Source of the DNA: JANMJD01 sp963847945 | GTDB lineage: Bacteria; Actinomycetota; Acidimicrobiia; Acidimicrobiales; Ilumatobacteraceae | Assembly: GCA_963847945.1 (NCBI GenBank) | Contig: CAWKBX010000004.1 | Coordinates: 186,001 to 250,000, forward strand | Direction: 5' to 3' | DNA: 64,000 nt | In this document: positions 53,008 to 61,395 of the stretch, piece after piece | Numbering within the stretch: position 1 is the first letter of the stretch | How the letters are laid out: every line of letters begins with the position of its first letter | The notes under the pieces: model-generated | Told to the model about the DNA's origin: nothing | What the model saw: the letters and a program-made list of their open reading frames with translations, nothing else | The model's database searches: none | Program-made: the position numbers and the translations under genes

Positions 53008-53451
53008 ATGAGCGATGCCCGCAGTGTGAACCTTTCGACCGGGGGTCTGCCGACCACCGTGCTCGACCCCGAACCCGCCGAGGCGCTGGCGGCGTTGGAT
53101 GCGGCGATGGCGATTGACGGGCCGATGGGCCGCGCCGAGGTGGCCGCAGTTGCCGCGCAGTGGCCCAAGTTCCTCGATGCCTGGGCCCAACTCGGTGCCC
53201 TCGGCCGTGACGACGTCGAGGCGTATGCCTATTTCCGCGTCGGGTATCACCGGGGCCTCGATCGTCTGCGCGCGAGCGGATGGCGGGGGAGCGGCTACGT
53301 GCGGTGGCAGCACGAGACGAATCGGGGCTTCCTTCGGGCACTGCGGGGTCTACGCGACTCGGCGGCTCGGATCGGGGAAACCGAAGAGGCCGAGCGGTGC
53401 GCGTTGTTCCTCGTCCAACTCGATCCGTCAGGCGTCCCGGCCGAGGGATGA
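53008..53451 (+). CDS. DUF3151-family protein
   Basis: The 147-residue soluble protein matches the actinobacterial DUF3151 family by pattern. It shows AQWPKFLDAWAQLGALGRDD, EAYAYFRVGYHRGLDRLRAS and HETNRGFLRALRGLRDSAAR. The family is helical and of unknown function. ATG 53008 is favoured by the TAGCGT element. Its end lies 4 nt before the MobA start codon, so the genes are probably co-expressed. Confidence 0.78.
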   Translation: MSDARSVNLSTGGLPTTVLDPEPAEALAALDAAMAIDGPMGRAEVAAVAAQWPKFLDAWAQLGALGRDDVEAYAYFRVGYHRGLDRLRASGWRGSGYVRWQHETNRGFLRALRGLRDSAARIGETEEAERCALFLVQLDPSGVPAEG

Positions 53452-53455
53452 CCAG

Positions 53456-54379
53456 GTGAGGTTCGGCGCGGCGGTCCTCGCCGGCGGCGCGTCCCGCCGA
53501 ATGGGCACCGATAAGGCCGCCCTCGACGTCGCCGGTCAGACCATGGCGGAGCGCGTCGCCAATGCAGCGCGCCGGGCTGGAGCGATTGATGTGGTGCAGA
53601 TTGGCGGCACGTCATCAACGCTGTCGGTCGTGCCCGACCGTTGGCCTGGTCAGGGCCCGCTCGGTGGCATTATCACCGCGCTGACCGATGCCCGATGCCC
53701 TTGGGTGTTCGTCGGCGCGTGCGATCTGCCGGGGCTCGACGAGTCCACGATTCGCCGGCTCACCATCCACGCCATTCCCGACGCCGACGTCGTGATGGCG
53801 GTCACCGATCGTCGTGAACCGCTATGTGCGTTGTGGCGCGTCGCCGGTGCGCTCGACTCACTGGCGGCGCAGTTCGCGGCGGGAGAGCGAGCAGTACACC
53901 TCGCCGTAGGCGCGCTCAACGTCGTCGAAGTACCCACCGACGCGCCGGTCCTGCACAACGTGAACACGCCCGATGAGCTCGCCGAGGCCCGTCGGGCGGC
54001 TCAACGCACAATCTGGGCTGCGCGCGAGCGCACCGGCTCGCGTAGCGTTCACCCCATGTCGATCGCCGAGATCACCGTGGAAGAAGTTGCCGCCCGTCTC
54101 AGCGATGGCGCGGTCCTGTTCGATGTCCGTGAGGTCGATGAATACATCGAGGCCCACGCCCCCGGAGCGGTCCTCATCCCGTTGAGTGAGCTGACAGAAC
54201 GGGTCGACGAGTTTCCGACCGATGGCGATCTGTTGATCATCTGCCGATCGGGTGCCCGCAGCATGCGGGCCTGCGAGTTCCTGGCCGAGCGCGAGGTGCA
54301 GGCAACCAACGTTGCGGGAGGCACCGCGGCCTGGATCCGCTCCGGGTTCGAGGTCGTCACGGGCAACAGCCCAACGTGA
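53456..54379 (+). CDS. mobA: MobA-like nucleotidyltransferase fused to a rhodanese domain
   Basis: The continuous frame encodes 307 residues. Residues 1–195 are a MobA-type domain (AVLAGGASRRMGTDKAALDV, then GQGPLGGIITAL and VGACDLPGLD), which would attach GMP to molybdopterin. Residues about 201–307 are a rhodanese with active-site loop CRSGARS. The sulfurtransferase could serve molybdenum-cofactor chemistry. However, ATG 54056 at the domain boundary is preceded by a TAGCGT at 7 nt, so the rhodanese may also be made alone. GTG 53456 starts the first domain. No other molybdenum-cofactor gene is close, apart from the MOSC-domain gene near the window end. Confidence 0.85.
   Translation: MRFGAAVLAGGASRRMGTDKAALDVAGQTMAERVANAARRAGAIDVVQIGGTSSTLSVVPDRWPGQGPLGGIITALTDARCPWVFVGACDLPGLDESTIRRLTIHAIPDADVVMAVTDRREPLCALWRVAGALDSLAAQFAAGERAVHLAVGALNVVEVPTDAPVLHNVNTPDELAEARRAAQRTIWAARERTGSRSVHPMSIAEITVEEVAARLSDGAVLFDVREVDEYIEAHAPGAVLIPLSELTERVDEFPTDGDLLIICRSGARSMRACEFLAEREVQATNVAGGTAAWIRSGFEVVTGNSPT
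54043..54048 (+). promoter_or_regulatory. Internal candidate -10 upstream of the rhodanese domain
   Basis: TAGCGT ends 7 nt before ATG 54056 at the MobA–rhodanese boundary. This matches the leaderless pattern seen elsewhere in the window and suggests a second, internal transcript. Confidence 0.45.
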
Positions 54380-55515
54380 CCTTCGAGTGGATTGACAACA
54401 ACGCCGCCCTCGATGAGCTGGTCATCCGGCTTCTCGACGAACCCCGGTACGCCATGGACACCGAGTTCCATCGCGAGCGCACCTATTTTCCCCGGCTGGC
54501 CCTGGTCCAACTCGCCTGGGACGGGGGCGCGGCGATTGTCGATCCTCTCGCCTGCGACATCCGCGGCCTGAATCCGCTGCTCACCGGCCCGGGCCTGGGA
54601 GTCCTTCACGCCGCCCAGCAAGACCTCGACGTGATGACCCATGCCTGCGGCGTCATCCCGGCGCAGATGTTCGACACCCAGCTGGCGGCCGGCTTCATCG
54701 GTCATTCCACGCCATCGTTGGCCAATCTGGTGCAGGGTGAGCTGAAGATCGCACTGCCCAAAGGCGACCGGCTCACCGATTGGCTGCGTCGCCCGTTGAG
54801 CGACGACCAATGTCAGTACGCGATTTCCGACGTGCTCCATTTACTTGAACTCCACGATCTGATCACCGCCCAGCTCGACAAGCGCGGCCGGGTCGAATGG
54901 GCCGCCGAGGCATGCGAGGAACTCCGCACGCGCCCGCAGGGGGCCGGTCATCCCGATGATGCCTGGATGCGGATCAAGGACGCCCGGACGCTGAAGTCGA
55001 AGAGCCGAGGAGTGGCACGCGCCGTGTGCGCCTGGCGCGAACGCCGAGCGATGGACCTCGACATCCCTCCTCGCCATGTGCTGTCCGACCTGGCCATTCT
55101 CGGCATCTCACAGAAGGCCCCGCGCACCGCCGCCGAGCTGTCGACCGCCAGGGGTGTCGATGAGCGGCACAGCCGCGGATCGGCTGCCACCGAGTTGCTT
55201 GCGGCGGTCAAACTCGGTTTGGAGCAGCCCGCCGAGTTTCCACAGAGCGACGTGGACGACCTTGATCGCGGCTTGCGACCGGCCGTGACGCTGGTGTCGG
55301 CGTGGATCAGCGAGGTCGCCCGCCGTGAGGCCGTCGACACGACGCTGCTGGCCACCCGTGCCGATCAACTCGCCTTTCTTCGCAACGATCCAGCCGCCCG
55401 CCTCGCCCATGGTTGGCGAGCCGAGCTCGTCGGCGACGACATCACCCGCATCGTGCGTGGCGATGCCGCGTTGGCATTCGAGCGCAGCGGTGGCCTGCGG
55501 TTGATCGACCTCTGA
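54376..55515 (+). CDS. rnd: Ribonuclease D
   Basis: The 379-residue protein has a DEDD 3'-5' exonuclease domain. Exo I is YAMDTEFHRE, Exo II AAQQDLDVM and Exo III QYAISDVLHLLEL. Helical HRDC domains follow (SKSRGVARAVCAWRERRAMD, with IPPRHVLSDLAILGIS). It trims tRNA and other small RNA 3' ends. GTG 54376 overlaps the rhodanese stop by 4 nt, so they are translationally coupled. Confidence 0.93.
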   Translation: MTFEWIDNNAALDELVIRLLDEPRYAMDTEFHRERTYFPRLALVQLAWDGGAAIVDPLACDIRGLNPLLTGPGLGVLHAAQQDLDVMTHACGVIPAQMFDTQLAAGFIGHSTPSLANLVQGELKIALPKGDRLTDWLRRPLSDDQCQYAISDVLHLLELHDLITAQLDKRGRVEWAAEACEELRTRPQGAGHPDDAWMRIKDARTLKSKSRGVARAVCAWRERRAMDLDIPPRHVLSDLAILGISQKAPRTAAELSTARGVDERHSRGSAATELLAAVKLGLEQPAEFPQSDVDDLDRGLRPAVTLVSAWISEVARREAVDTTLLATRADQLAFLRNDPAARLAHGWRAELVGDDITRIVRGDAALAFERSGGLRLIDL

Positions 55516-55545
55516 GGGCCGGCCTGATCGACCTCGGAGGGCCGG
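55502..55545 (+). repeat. 21-bp direct duplication across the RNase D stop codon
   Basis: Two 21-bp copies (55502–55522 and 55525–55545) differ at one base and are 2 nt apart. The first includes the RNase D stop. GGCCGG-type inverted repeats next to it may form a weak terminator for the convergent ParA gene. Confidence 0.7.
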
Positions 55546-55573
55546 TTTGGCCGGTCTGGCAGTGATGAGCCGG

Positions 55574-56338
55574 TTATCCCTTGGTCAGACGTCGGAGCTT
55601 GGCCCAATGGCGGTCGAAGGCATCGATCACATCGGCGGCCCGGCTCCCCAAGTCGTGAATCGGCCGCCGTGCGCCGAGCGCCTCGTTGATCGCCACCCGC
55701 TGCGGCACCACCGGCTGCCAGATCGCCCGCTTCCCGACGATGCGGACCAGTTCGTCGTAGCGGCGATCGGCCTCGTTGGAGATGCCCGGAACCTTGTTGA
55801 CGATCACCCCGGCGAGGGACAGTCCCGGATTGTGCGTATCCCACACCTCGTCGACCGAGTCGGCCACCGCTGAAATGCCACGAAGACTCAAAGCCGATGG
55901 TTCGACAACGATCAGCGCGTGATCTGCTGCGGCCAGCGCGTTGGTCGTCAGGTTGCCCAACGATGGCGGGCAGTCGATGAGCACTGCGTCGTAGAACTCG
56001 ACGGCGGCCAGGGCGATCCTCAGTCGCAGCGCGGCGTCTTTGTTGGACGCGGTCTCTCGCGGCAGCAGACGCGAGCTGCCAGGAATCAGATCGACTCCGT
56101 CGCCCCACGCGCTCGGCACGATCGACTTGCCGATCGTGCCTTTTCCGACGACTTCGGCGCTCGACAGCTCGACTTTTGCCGGATCGACGCCAAGAATCCA
56201 CGTGCTCGATGCCTGCGGATCGAGGTCGATGACGAGGACTCGGTGCCCCGCAGCCTGCGCGGCCGAGGCCAATCCGAGTGTGACAGTGGTCTTTCCGACC
56301 CCACCCTTTTGATTCACGATGGCGACAGTGCGGCCCAT
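55574..56338 (-). CDS. ParA/Soj-family ATPase
   Basis: The 254-residue protein has the deviant Walker A KGGVGKTT at residues 11–18. The following VLVIDLDPQASSTWIL and the Walker B region DAVLIDCPPSLGNLT are also typical. It is a short ParA lacking an N-terminal HTH. No parB or parS is adjacent, so it is an orphan and may position other cargo rather than partition the chromosome. It converges with RNase D. Confidence 0.9.
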   Translation of the reverse strand: MGRTVAIVNQKGGVGKTTVTLGLASAAQAAGHRVLVIDLDPQASSTWILGVDPAKVELSSAEVVGKGTIGKSIVPSAWGDGVDLIPGSSRLLPRETASNKDAALRLRIALAAVEFYDAVLIDCPPSLGNLTTNALAAADHALIVVEPSALSLRGISAVADSVDEVWDTHNPGLSLAGVIVNKVPGISNEADRRYDELVRIVGKRAIWQPVVPQRVAINEALGARRPIHDLGSRAADVIDAFDRHWAKLRRLTKG

Positions 56339-56494
56339 TGCTCTATCGTGTCACAGCCCGAGCACGGTGTGCCGTGAATCGAGTGACCTGCGCCACGGTT
56401 CCCCGGGGTATAGGTCGTCTGCATCCACCGGCAGCGCATTTCACCCGGTAGACTCCGGGGGGTAATGCGTTCACTCTAGGTTCGGAGCCCTACC
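56339..56494. other. Divergent intergenic region between the ParA gene and the small acidic protein gene
   Basis: These 156 nt hold two divergent promoters. A CCCCGG-rich segment with GGTATAGG (plus strand) lies mid-way and GGTAGACT lies closer to the GTG start. No ORF or RNA gene is evident. Confidence 0.4.
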
Positions 56495-56686
56495 GTGAAG
56501 AAGGGTCGTCATCGCCGCTTCGAAGAAGCGCGCAAACTGAAGCAGTCCGGTCCAGGAGCGTTTGACCTGGGCCTCGGCGGCATTGGTCCTCGGGAGTCGT
56601 CGGAAGACGATGAGTACGCCGCGATAGCGGAGAAGTACGGAGTCACATTTGATGATGACGACGATGAGGACGACGACGACGACTAG
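56495..56686 (+). CDS. Small acidic protein with poly-Asp tail
   Basis: The 63-residue protein starts KKGRHRRFEEARKLKQSG (basic). It ends in an almost unbroken run of Asp and Glu (VTFDDDDDEDDDDD). Such charge segregation suggests a disordered, nucleic-acid- or protein-binding role, but I recognise no family. It begins at GTG 56495 and ends 53 nt before typA on the same strand. Confidence 0.62.
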   Translation: MKKGRHRRFEEARKLKQSGPGAFDLGLGGIGPRESSEDDEYAAIAEKYGVTFDDDDDEDDDDD

Positions 56687-56739
56687 TTGAGCGTCCCCCT
56701 GGCTCACTTCGGTGAGCCCTCATCGGAAATCCCCCCAAT

Positions 56740-58605
56740 ATGCCAACTTCAGATCTCAGAAACATTGCCATCGTCGCGCACGTCGACCACGGCAAAACCA
56801 CTCTTGTCGACACGCTGTTGCGTTCGACAGGAACATTCGCCGCGCACCAGGCTGTCGTCGACCGAGTCATGGACTCCGACGACCAGGAGCGGGAGCGGGG
56901 CATCACCATCCTCGCCAAGGCGGCGCAGATCGAGTGGCGGGGAGTGACGATCAACCTGGTCGACACGCCGGGTCACGCCGACTTCGGCGGTGAGGTCGAA
57001 CGAGCCCTCGCCCTGGTCGATGGGGTCATGTTGCTCGTCGATGCGGCCGAGGGCCCGCTGCCCCAGACCCGCTACGTGCTGTCGAAGGCGATCGCCGCCG
57101 ACCTGCCGGCGATCGTGGTCATCAACAAGGTCGATCGAGCCGATGCCCGCGCCGAGGAAGTCCTCGCCGAGATCGAGCAGCTCTTCTTGGACCTGGCGTC
57201 ACACGATCACCAACTTTCGTTCCCCGTCATCTCGGCCGTGGCTCGCGACGGGCGCTCGATGAAGGGTGTCGGCATGCCGGCCGAAGACGCCGACCTCGTG
57301 CCGTTGCTCGACACGATTCTCGACACGGTGCCGTCACCGCGTTCCGATCCGAATGCGCCGTTGCAGGCCCTCGTCACCAACCTCGACGCGTCGGAGTATC
57401 TCGGTCGTCTGGCCATCGGCCGCGTGGTGGCGGGAACGCTGCGTCGCGGCGACCAGGTTGCGGTATGCCAGCGGCCCTCCGAGGGACCCAACGGCGAGAT
57501 CGTGCCGTCGACGATTCGACGCCGACTTTCGCAGTTGTACGCCTTCCGAGGCATTGGTCGCCAGGAAGTCGACGAGATCTGCGCCGGCGATCTGTTCATC
57601 GTCGCCGGCATCTCCGAGGTTGAAGTCGGCGACACGCTCGCCGATGCCGCCAATCCGGTCGCATTGCCTCGCCTCGTGGTTGACGAGCCCGTGATGCGGA
57701 TGACGTTCGGCGTCAACACCTCGCCCTTCGCTGGGCGTGATGGCAAGTATCTGACCAGCCGTCACCTGCGGGAGCGGCTGTTCAAGGAGATCCTCGGCAA
57801 CGTGTCCATTCGGCTCGCCGAGACCGATTCGCCCGAGATCATTGAAGTCGCCGGACGCGGCGAGCTCCAGCTCGCGGTGCTCATCGAGAACATGCGCCGT
57901 GAGGGGTATGAACTCGAGGTCAGCCGGCCCGAGGTGATCACCCAGGAGATCGACGGCAAGCTCCATGAGCCGCTCGAGACCGGAACTTGCGACGTTCCCG
58001 ACGAGTACGTCGGCACCGTCACCCAGGCCCTCGCTCCGCGCAAGGGTCGTGTGATCGACATTCGCCCCGGCGACGCCGGCCGGTCGGTCCTGCACTTCGA
58101 GGCGCCGTCGCGAGGTTTGCTCGGCCTGCGTTCGCAGTTGTTGACGTCGACCCGCGGCACCGCCCTCATCCACCAGCGGCATGCGGGTTGGATGCCATGG
58201 GCCGGAGAAATGCCCGGCCGCCTCGGCGGGGCGATGATCGGCGACCGTAACGGCACCGTCACCGCCTACGCCCTCGACAACCTGCAGATGCGCGGCGAGT
58301 TGTGCGTCACCCCCGGCGACGAGATCTATGAGGGCATGGTTGTGGGCGAGTGCGCCCGCAACGAAGAGATGGTGGTCAACGCCGTCCGCCCGAAAGAAAA
58401 GAACAACATCCGGACTCACAGCCACGACGATGCCGTCAAACTGGCTGCCCCGCGCATCCACACGCTGGAGACGGCGATCGAGTGGATTACCGACGACGAG
58501 TTGGTCGAAGTCACGCCGAAGGCGATTCGCATCCGCAAGCGGCACCGTGGCCTGGAAGAGCGGCGCAAAGCCGGTCGTTCGCGCCGACATGACCGCGATG
58601 GGTGA
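56740..58605 (+). CDS. typA: Translational GTPase TypA/BipA
   Basis: The 621-residue GTPase has G1 AHVDHGKTTLVDTLL, the RGITI switch, G3 DTPGHADFGGEVERAL and G4 NKVDRADARAEEV. EF-G-like domains follow, then the TypA-specific C-terminal domain (GTVTAYALDNLQMRGELCV and KEKNNIRTHSHDDAVKL). It binds ribosomes and aids 50S assembly or stress growth. ATG 56740 gives the standard PTSDLRNIAIVAHVDHG start. Confidence 0.95.
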   Translation: MPTSDLRNIAIVAHVDHGKTTLVDTLLRSTGTFAAHQAVVDRVMDSDDQERERGITILAKAAQIEWRGVTINLVDTPGHADFGGEVERALALVDGVMLLVDAAEGPLPQTRYVLSKAIAADLPAIVVINKVDRADARAEEVLAEIEQLFLDLASHDHQLSFPVISAVARDGRSMKGVGMPAEDADLVPLLDTILDTVPSPRSDPNAPLQALVTNLDASEYLGRLAIGRVVAGTLRRGDQVAVCQRPSEGPNGEIVPSTIRRRLSQLYAFRGIGRQEVDEICAGDLFIVAGISEVEVGDTLADAANPVALPRLVVDEPVMRMTFGVNTSPFAGRDGKYLTSRHLRERLFKEILGNVSIRLAETDSPEIIEVAGRGELQLAVLIENMRREGYELEVSRPEVITQEIDGKLHEPLETGTCDVPDEYVGTVTQALAPRKGRVIDIRPGDAGRSVLHFEAPSRGLLGLRSQLLTSTRGTALIHQRHAGWMPWAGEMPGRLGGAMIGDRNGTVTAYALDNLQMRGELCVTPGDEIYEGMVVGECARNEEMVVNAVRPKEKNNIRTHSHDDAVKLAAPRIHTLETAIEWITDDELVEVTPKAIRIRKRHRGLEERRKAGRSRRHDRDG

Positions 58606-58668
58606 TTGAACTCACGTTCGGTGACCACAACTATGACGTGCTGCCAGGCAGTGCTCGCGGTCAGGGTG

Positions 58669-58674
58669 TAGCCT
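58669..58674 (+). promoter_or_regulatory. Candidate -10 for the OmpA-domain gene
   Basis: TAGCCT lies 30 nt upstream of ATG 58705, allowing a short leader. A GGGCGAG about 7 nt before the ATG may act as ribosome site. Confidence 0.4.
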
Positions 58675-58704
58675 CCACCTGAACACGACGCTGGGCGAGA
58701 TGAC

Positions 58705-59895
58705 ATGGCGACACCGAATTCACCTTTCGGCCCTCCGGCGGGGGGCGGCGATCCAGTCGGTCCGACCGGCCCAAGGTCCCGGCCGCTACGTCCGTTGCCG
58801 CCCCCAGTCCCACGCTCCGACCTCGACGTCAAGCTTGGCGCGCTCCTCGCCGAGGGATCGACCGGTGCGACCCCACCGACCGAGCCTCGGCGCCGCAGCG
58901 CGGTGACGTTGATCATGGGCGGGGCGCTGGTGATCGGAGCAGGGCTAGGGCTCGGCTGGGGAATCGGCCGGGCGACGCGGGGTACCACGAGTGCGGAAGT
59001 GACGGCGTCACCTGTGGTCGACGGAGCCACAGGGTCTGTCGGGGCGGTCAGCGATGCGCCGCCGAGCGCGGATGACCCGACTGTCGCTGCCGGAACCGAC
59101 GATGGCTCGTCCGTCTCGGCGGTGACCCAACCCACGACCGATGGCTCCGATGTGTCGACCGCCGGCCCGACGAGTCCCGAGCCCGGCGGCGTGCTGACGA
59201 CTCCGACCGCCGCGGGGATCGCGCCGAGCGAGGCCCCGACCACGGCGACTCCGCCTGTCGGATCTGCGGTATCGACTGGCGCAGTGTCGACCATCGCGGT
59301 GACGACCAGCGTCTCGGTGGCACCACCCTCCACCGGAGCGGTGCCGGTGCCGACGATCGCAGCGACGCCTGGGGACCAGCCGACCCTGCTTCCGACGGCG
59401 TTCGCGGTGCTGGAGGGAGGTCGGCTGACGGTTCGGGGCTCGTTCGTCGACCAGTCGGCCCTCGACCAGGCGATCACCGCCTTGTCTCCGTTGGGGGCCG
59501 GTGGATTCGCCGTCGAAGCAGTGGTCGACCCGACAGTCGTCGGCTCCCTACAGGTGCCGGTGTTGGTGTCCGATGCGGCGCTCTTCCAGAGCGGTAGCGC
59601 GATCCTCGGCGACGGGGCCCAACCGGTGTTCGATCTCTTCGTCTCTGCCTTGGCCGCCACCCCGACATCGCAGCTGATCATCGAGGGGCACACCGACTCG
59701 CAGGGCAGTGACGCCTATAACTTCGCCCTCTCCCAGCAGCGGCTCGCCGCGGTATTCGCGTATCTGACGAGTAAGGGCGTCGAGCCGACCCGGCTTGAGT
59801 TGGCACCACGAGGCGAAACCGAGCCGGTGGCCGACAACGGAACCGCCGACGGCCGCAGCCGCAATCGTCGAGTCGAGCTGATCTTCGTCGCCTGA
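58705..59895 (+). CDS. Membrane-anchored protein with C-terminal OmpA-like peptidoglycan-binding domain
   Basis: The 396-residue protein has a proline-rich cytoplasmic N-terminus, one membrane helix at about 67–88 (AVTLIMGGALVIGAGLGLGW) and a long Ser/Thr/Val/Pro-rich spacer (90–240). An OmpA-like domain at about 285–396 contains IIEGHTDSQGSDAYNFALSQ and RSRNRRVELIF, the diaminopimelate-contact region. It likely tethers membrane and cell wall. Domain placement is firm; the biological role is inferred. Confidence 0.88.
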   Translation: MATPNSPFGPPAGGGDPVGPTGPRSRPLRPLPPPVPRSDLDVKLGALLAEGSTGATPPTEPRRRSAVTLIMGGALVIGAGLGLGWGIGRATRGTTSAEVTASPVVDGATGSVGAVSDAPPSADDPTVAAGTDDGSSVSAVTQPTTDGSDVSTAGPTSPEPGGVLTTPTAAGIAPSEAPTTATPPVGSAVSTGAVSTIAVTTSVSVAPPSTGAVPVPTIAATPGDQPTLLPTAFAVLEGGRLTVRGSFVDQSALDQAITALSPLGAGGFAVEAVVDPTVVGSLQVPVLVSDAALFQSGSAILGDGAQPVFDLFVSALAATPTSQLIIEGHTDSQGSDAYNFALSQQRLAAVFAYLTSKGVEPTRLELAPRGETEPVADNGTADGRSRNRRVELIFVA

Positions 59896-59955
59896 TCCTT
59901 CGAGCTGATCCGGGCTCGCCGCCGGTGGGTCTGGGGTCCGAGGACCCGCGTGGGC

Positions 59956-59961
59956 TACGTT
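59956..59961 (+). promoter_or_regulatory. Candidate -10 of the leaderless glc operon transcript
   Basis: TACGTT ends 6 nt before GTG 59968, supporting that start for glcD. Confidence 0.5.
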
Positions 59962-59967
59962 GGAGTC

Positions 59968-61395
59968 GTGGCGCTGTCCCGCGGTCTCATCGATGAACTG
60001 ATCGCGGCGGTCGGGCCTGAGCGTGTACGGCAGTCGTCCACGGAGCTCGCCCTGTACCGACGCGACGCGTCGAACCTGACGGGCACGGCCGGGGTCGTCG
60101 TGCTGCCGCAGACTACGGTCGAGGTACAGGCATGTGTGCGGGCGTGCGCCCGACACCACGCCCCGTTCGTGGCCCGCGGAGCCGGAACCGGGCTGGCCGG
60201 TGGCGCAACGCCTCTCGACGATGCCGTGGTGATCGCCCTGACCAAGATGAACCGGGTGGTGTCGGTCGATCCGATCAACCGAACTGCATGGGTGGAACCG
60301 GGCGTGTTGAACCTCGATCTCAGCCGTCACGTTGCCGATCTGGGCCTGCACTTCGCCCCCGACCCGTCGAGCCAACAGAGCTGCACGATCGGTGGCAACA
60401 TCGCCAACAACTCGGGTGGTCCGCATTGCCTCGCCGACGGGGTGACCAGCGCCCACGTGCTCGGGATGGAGGTGGTGCTGCCCGATGGCGAGGTCTGCCA
60501 CCTCGGCACCGACGAACCCGAACCCCTCGGGCTCGACCTGCGCGGTGCGTTCGTCGGTGGTGAGGGCATGTTGGGTATCGCCACCAAGATCTGCGTGCGG
60601 CTGACCCAGAATCCGCCTGGAGTCCGCACGATGCTGCTCGATTTCGAGTCGGTCGCCGCCGGGGCCGAGGCCGTCAGCGCGATCATCGCCGCCGGTATGG
60701 TCCCCGCCGCGCTCGAGATGATGGACCAACTCTGCACCCAGGCGGTCGAGGAGTACATCCACGCCGGCCTGCCAGTCGATGCGGCGGCGATCCTGCTCGT
60801 CGAGGTCGTCGGCCTGCCGCACGGGTTGGAGACCCAAGTCGACCGGATCAGCAAGATTTGCCGCGCTCACGGGGCCCGCCATGTGCGCATCGCCGCCGAC
60901 GAGGCCGAGCGGGCGTTGCTGTGGAAGGGCCGCAAGTCGGCCTTTGGGGCGATCGCCCGGATCAAGCCGAACTACTACCTGCACGACACCGTCGTTCCCC
61001 GCCGTCGGCTGCCCGAGGTGCTCGCCGCCGTGTACGAGATCGTCGAACGCCATCAGTTGATGGTGATGAACGTGTTCCACGCCGGCGACGGCAACCTGCA
61101 TCCGCTGCTGGTCTTCGACAAGCGCGAACCAGGGGTGATGGAGCGGGTTCACGCCGCAGGCGAGGAGATCGTGCGGGTCAGCGTGGCCGCCGGTGGTTCG
61201 CTGTCGGGGGAACATGGCATTGGCCTGGAGAAACGTGATTTCATGCCGATGATGTTTGGTCCGGCAGACCTGGCCGCCCAGGCCGGGTTGCGCCGGGCGT
61301 TCGACCCGGCTGGCATCGCCAACCCCGGCAAGGTGCTGCCGAGCCCGGCGACCTGTGCCGACATCCACAATGTCCCGGAGGGCACGTGGATCTGA
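59968..61395 (+). CDS. glcD: Glycolate oxidase FAD subunit GlcD
   Basis: The 475-residue flavoprotein has the FAD-binding PCMH domain (VARGAGTGLAGGATPLDDAV, then CTIGGNIANNSGGPHCLADG). The C-terminal oxidase domain has VFHAGDGNLHPLLVFD and GSLSGEHGIGLEKRDFM. It oxidises glycolate (or another 2-hydroxy acid such as lactate) in the GlcDEF complex. GTG 59968 is favoured by the TACGTT element; GTG 59950 is also in frame. It overlaps glcE by 10 nt. Confidence 0.92.
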   Translation: MALSRGLIDELIAAVGPERVRQSSTELALYRRDASNLTGTAGVVVLPQTTVEVQACVRACARHHAPFVARGAGTGLAGGATPLDDAVVIALTKMNRVVSVDPINRTAWVEPGVLNLDLSRHVADLGLHFAPDPSSQQSCTIGGNIANNSGGPHCLADGVTSAHVLGMEVVLPDGEVCHLGTDEPEPLGLDLRGAFVGGEGMLGIATKICVRLTQNPPGVRTMLLDFESVAAGAEAVSAIIAAGMVPAALEMMDQLCTQAVEEYIHAGLPVDAAAILLVEVVGLPHGLETQVDRISKICRAHGARHVRIAADEAERALLWKGRKSAFGAIARIKPNYYLHDTVVPRRRLPEVLAAVYEIVERHQLMVMNVFHAGDGNLHPLLVFDKREPGVMERVHAAGEEIVRVSVAAGGSLSGEHGIGLEKRDFMPMMFGPADLAAQAGLRRAFDPAGIANPGKVLPSPATCADIHNVPEGTWI

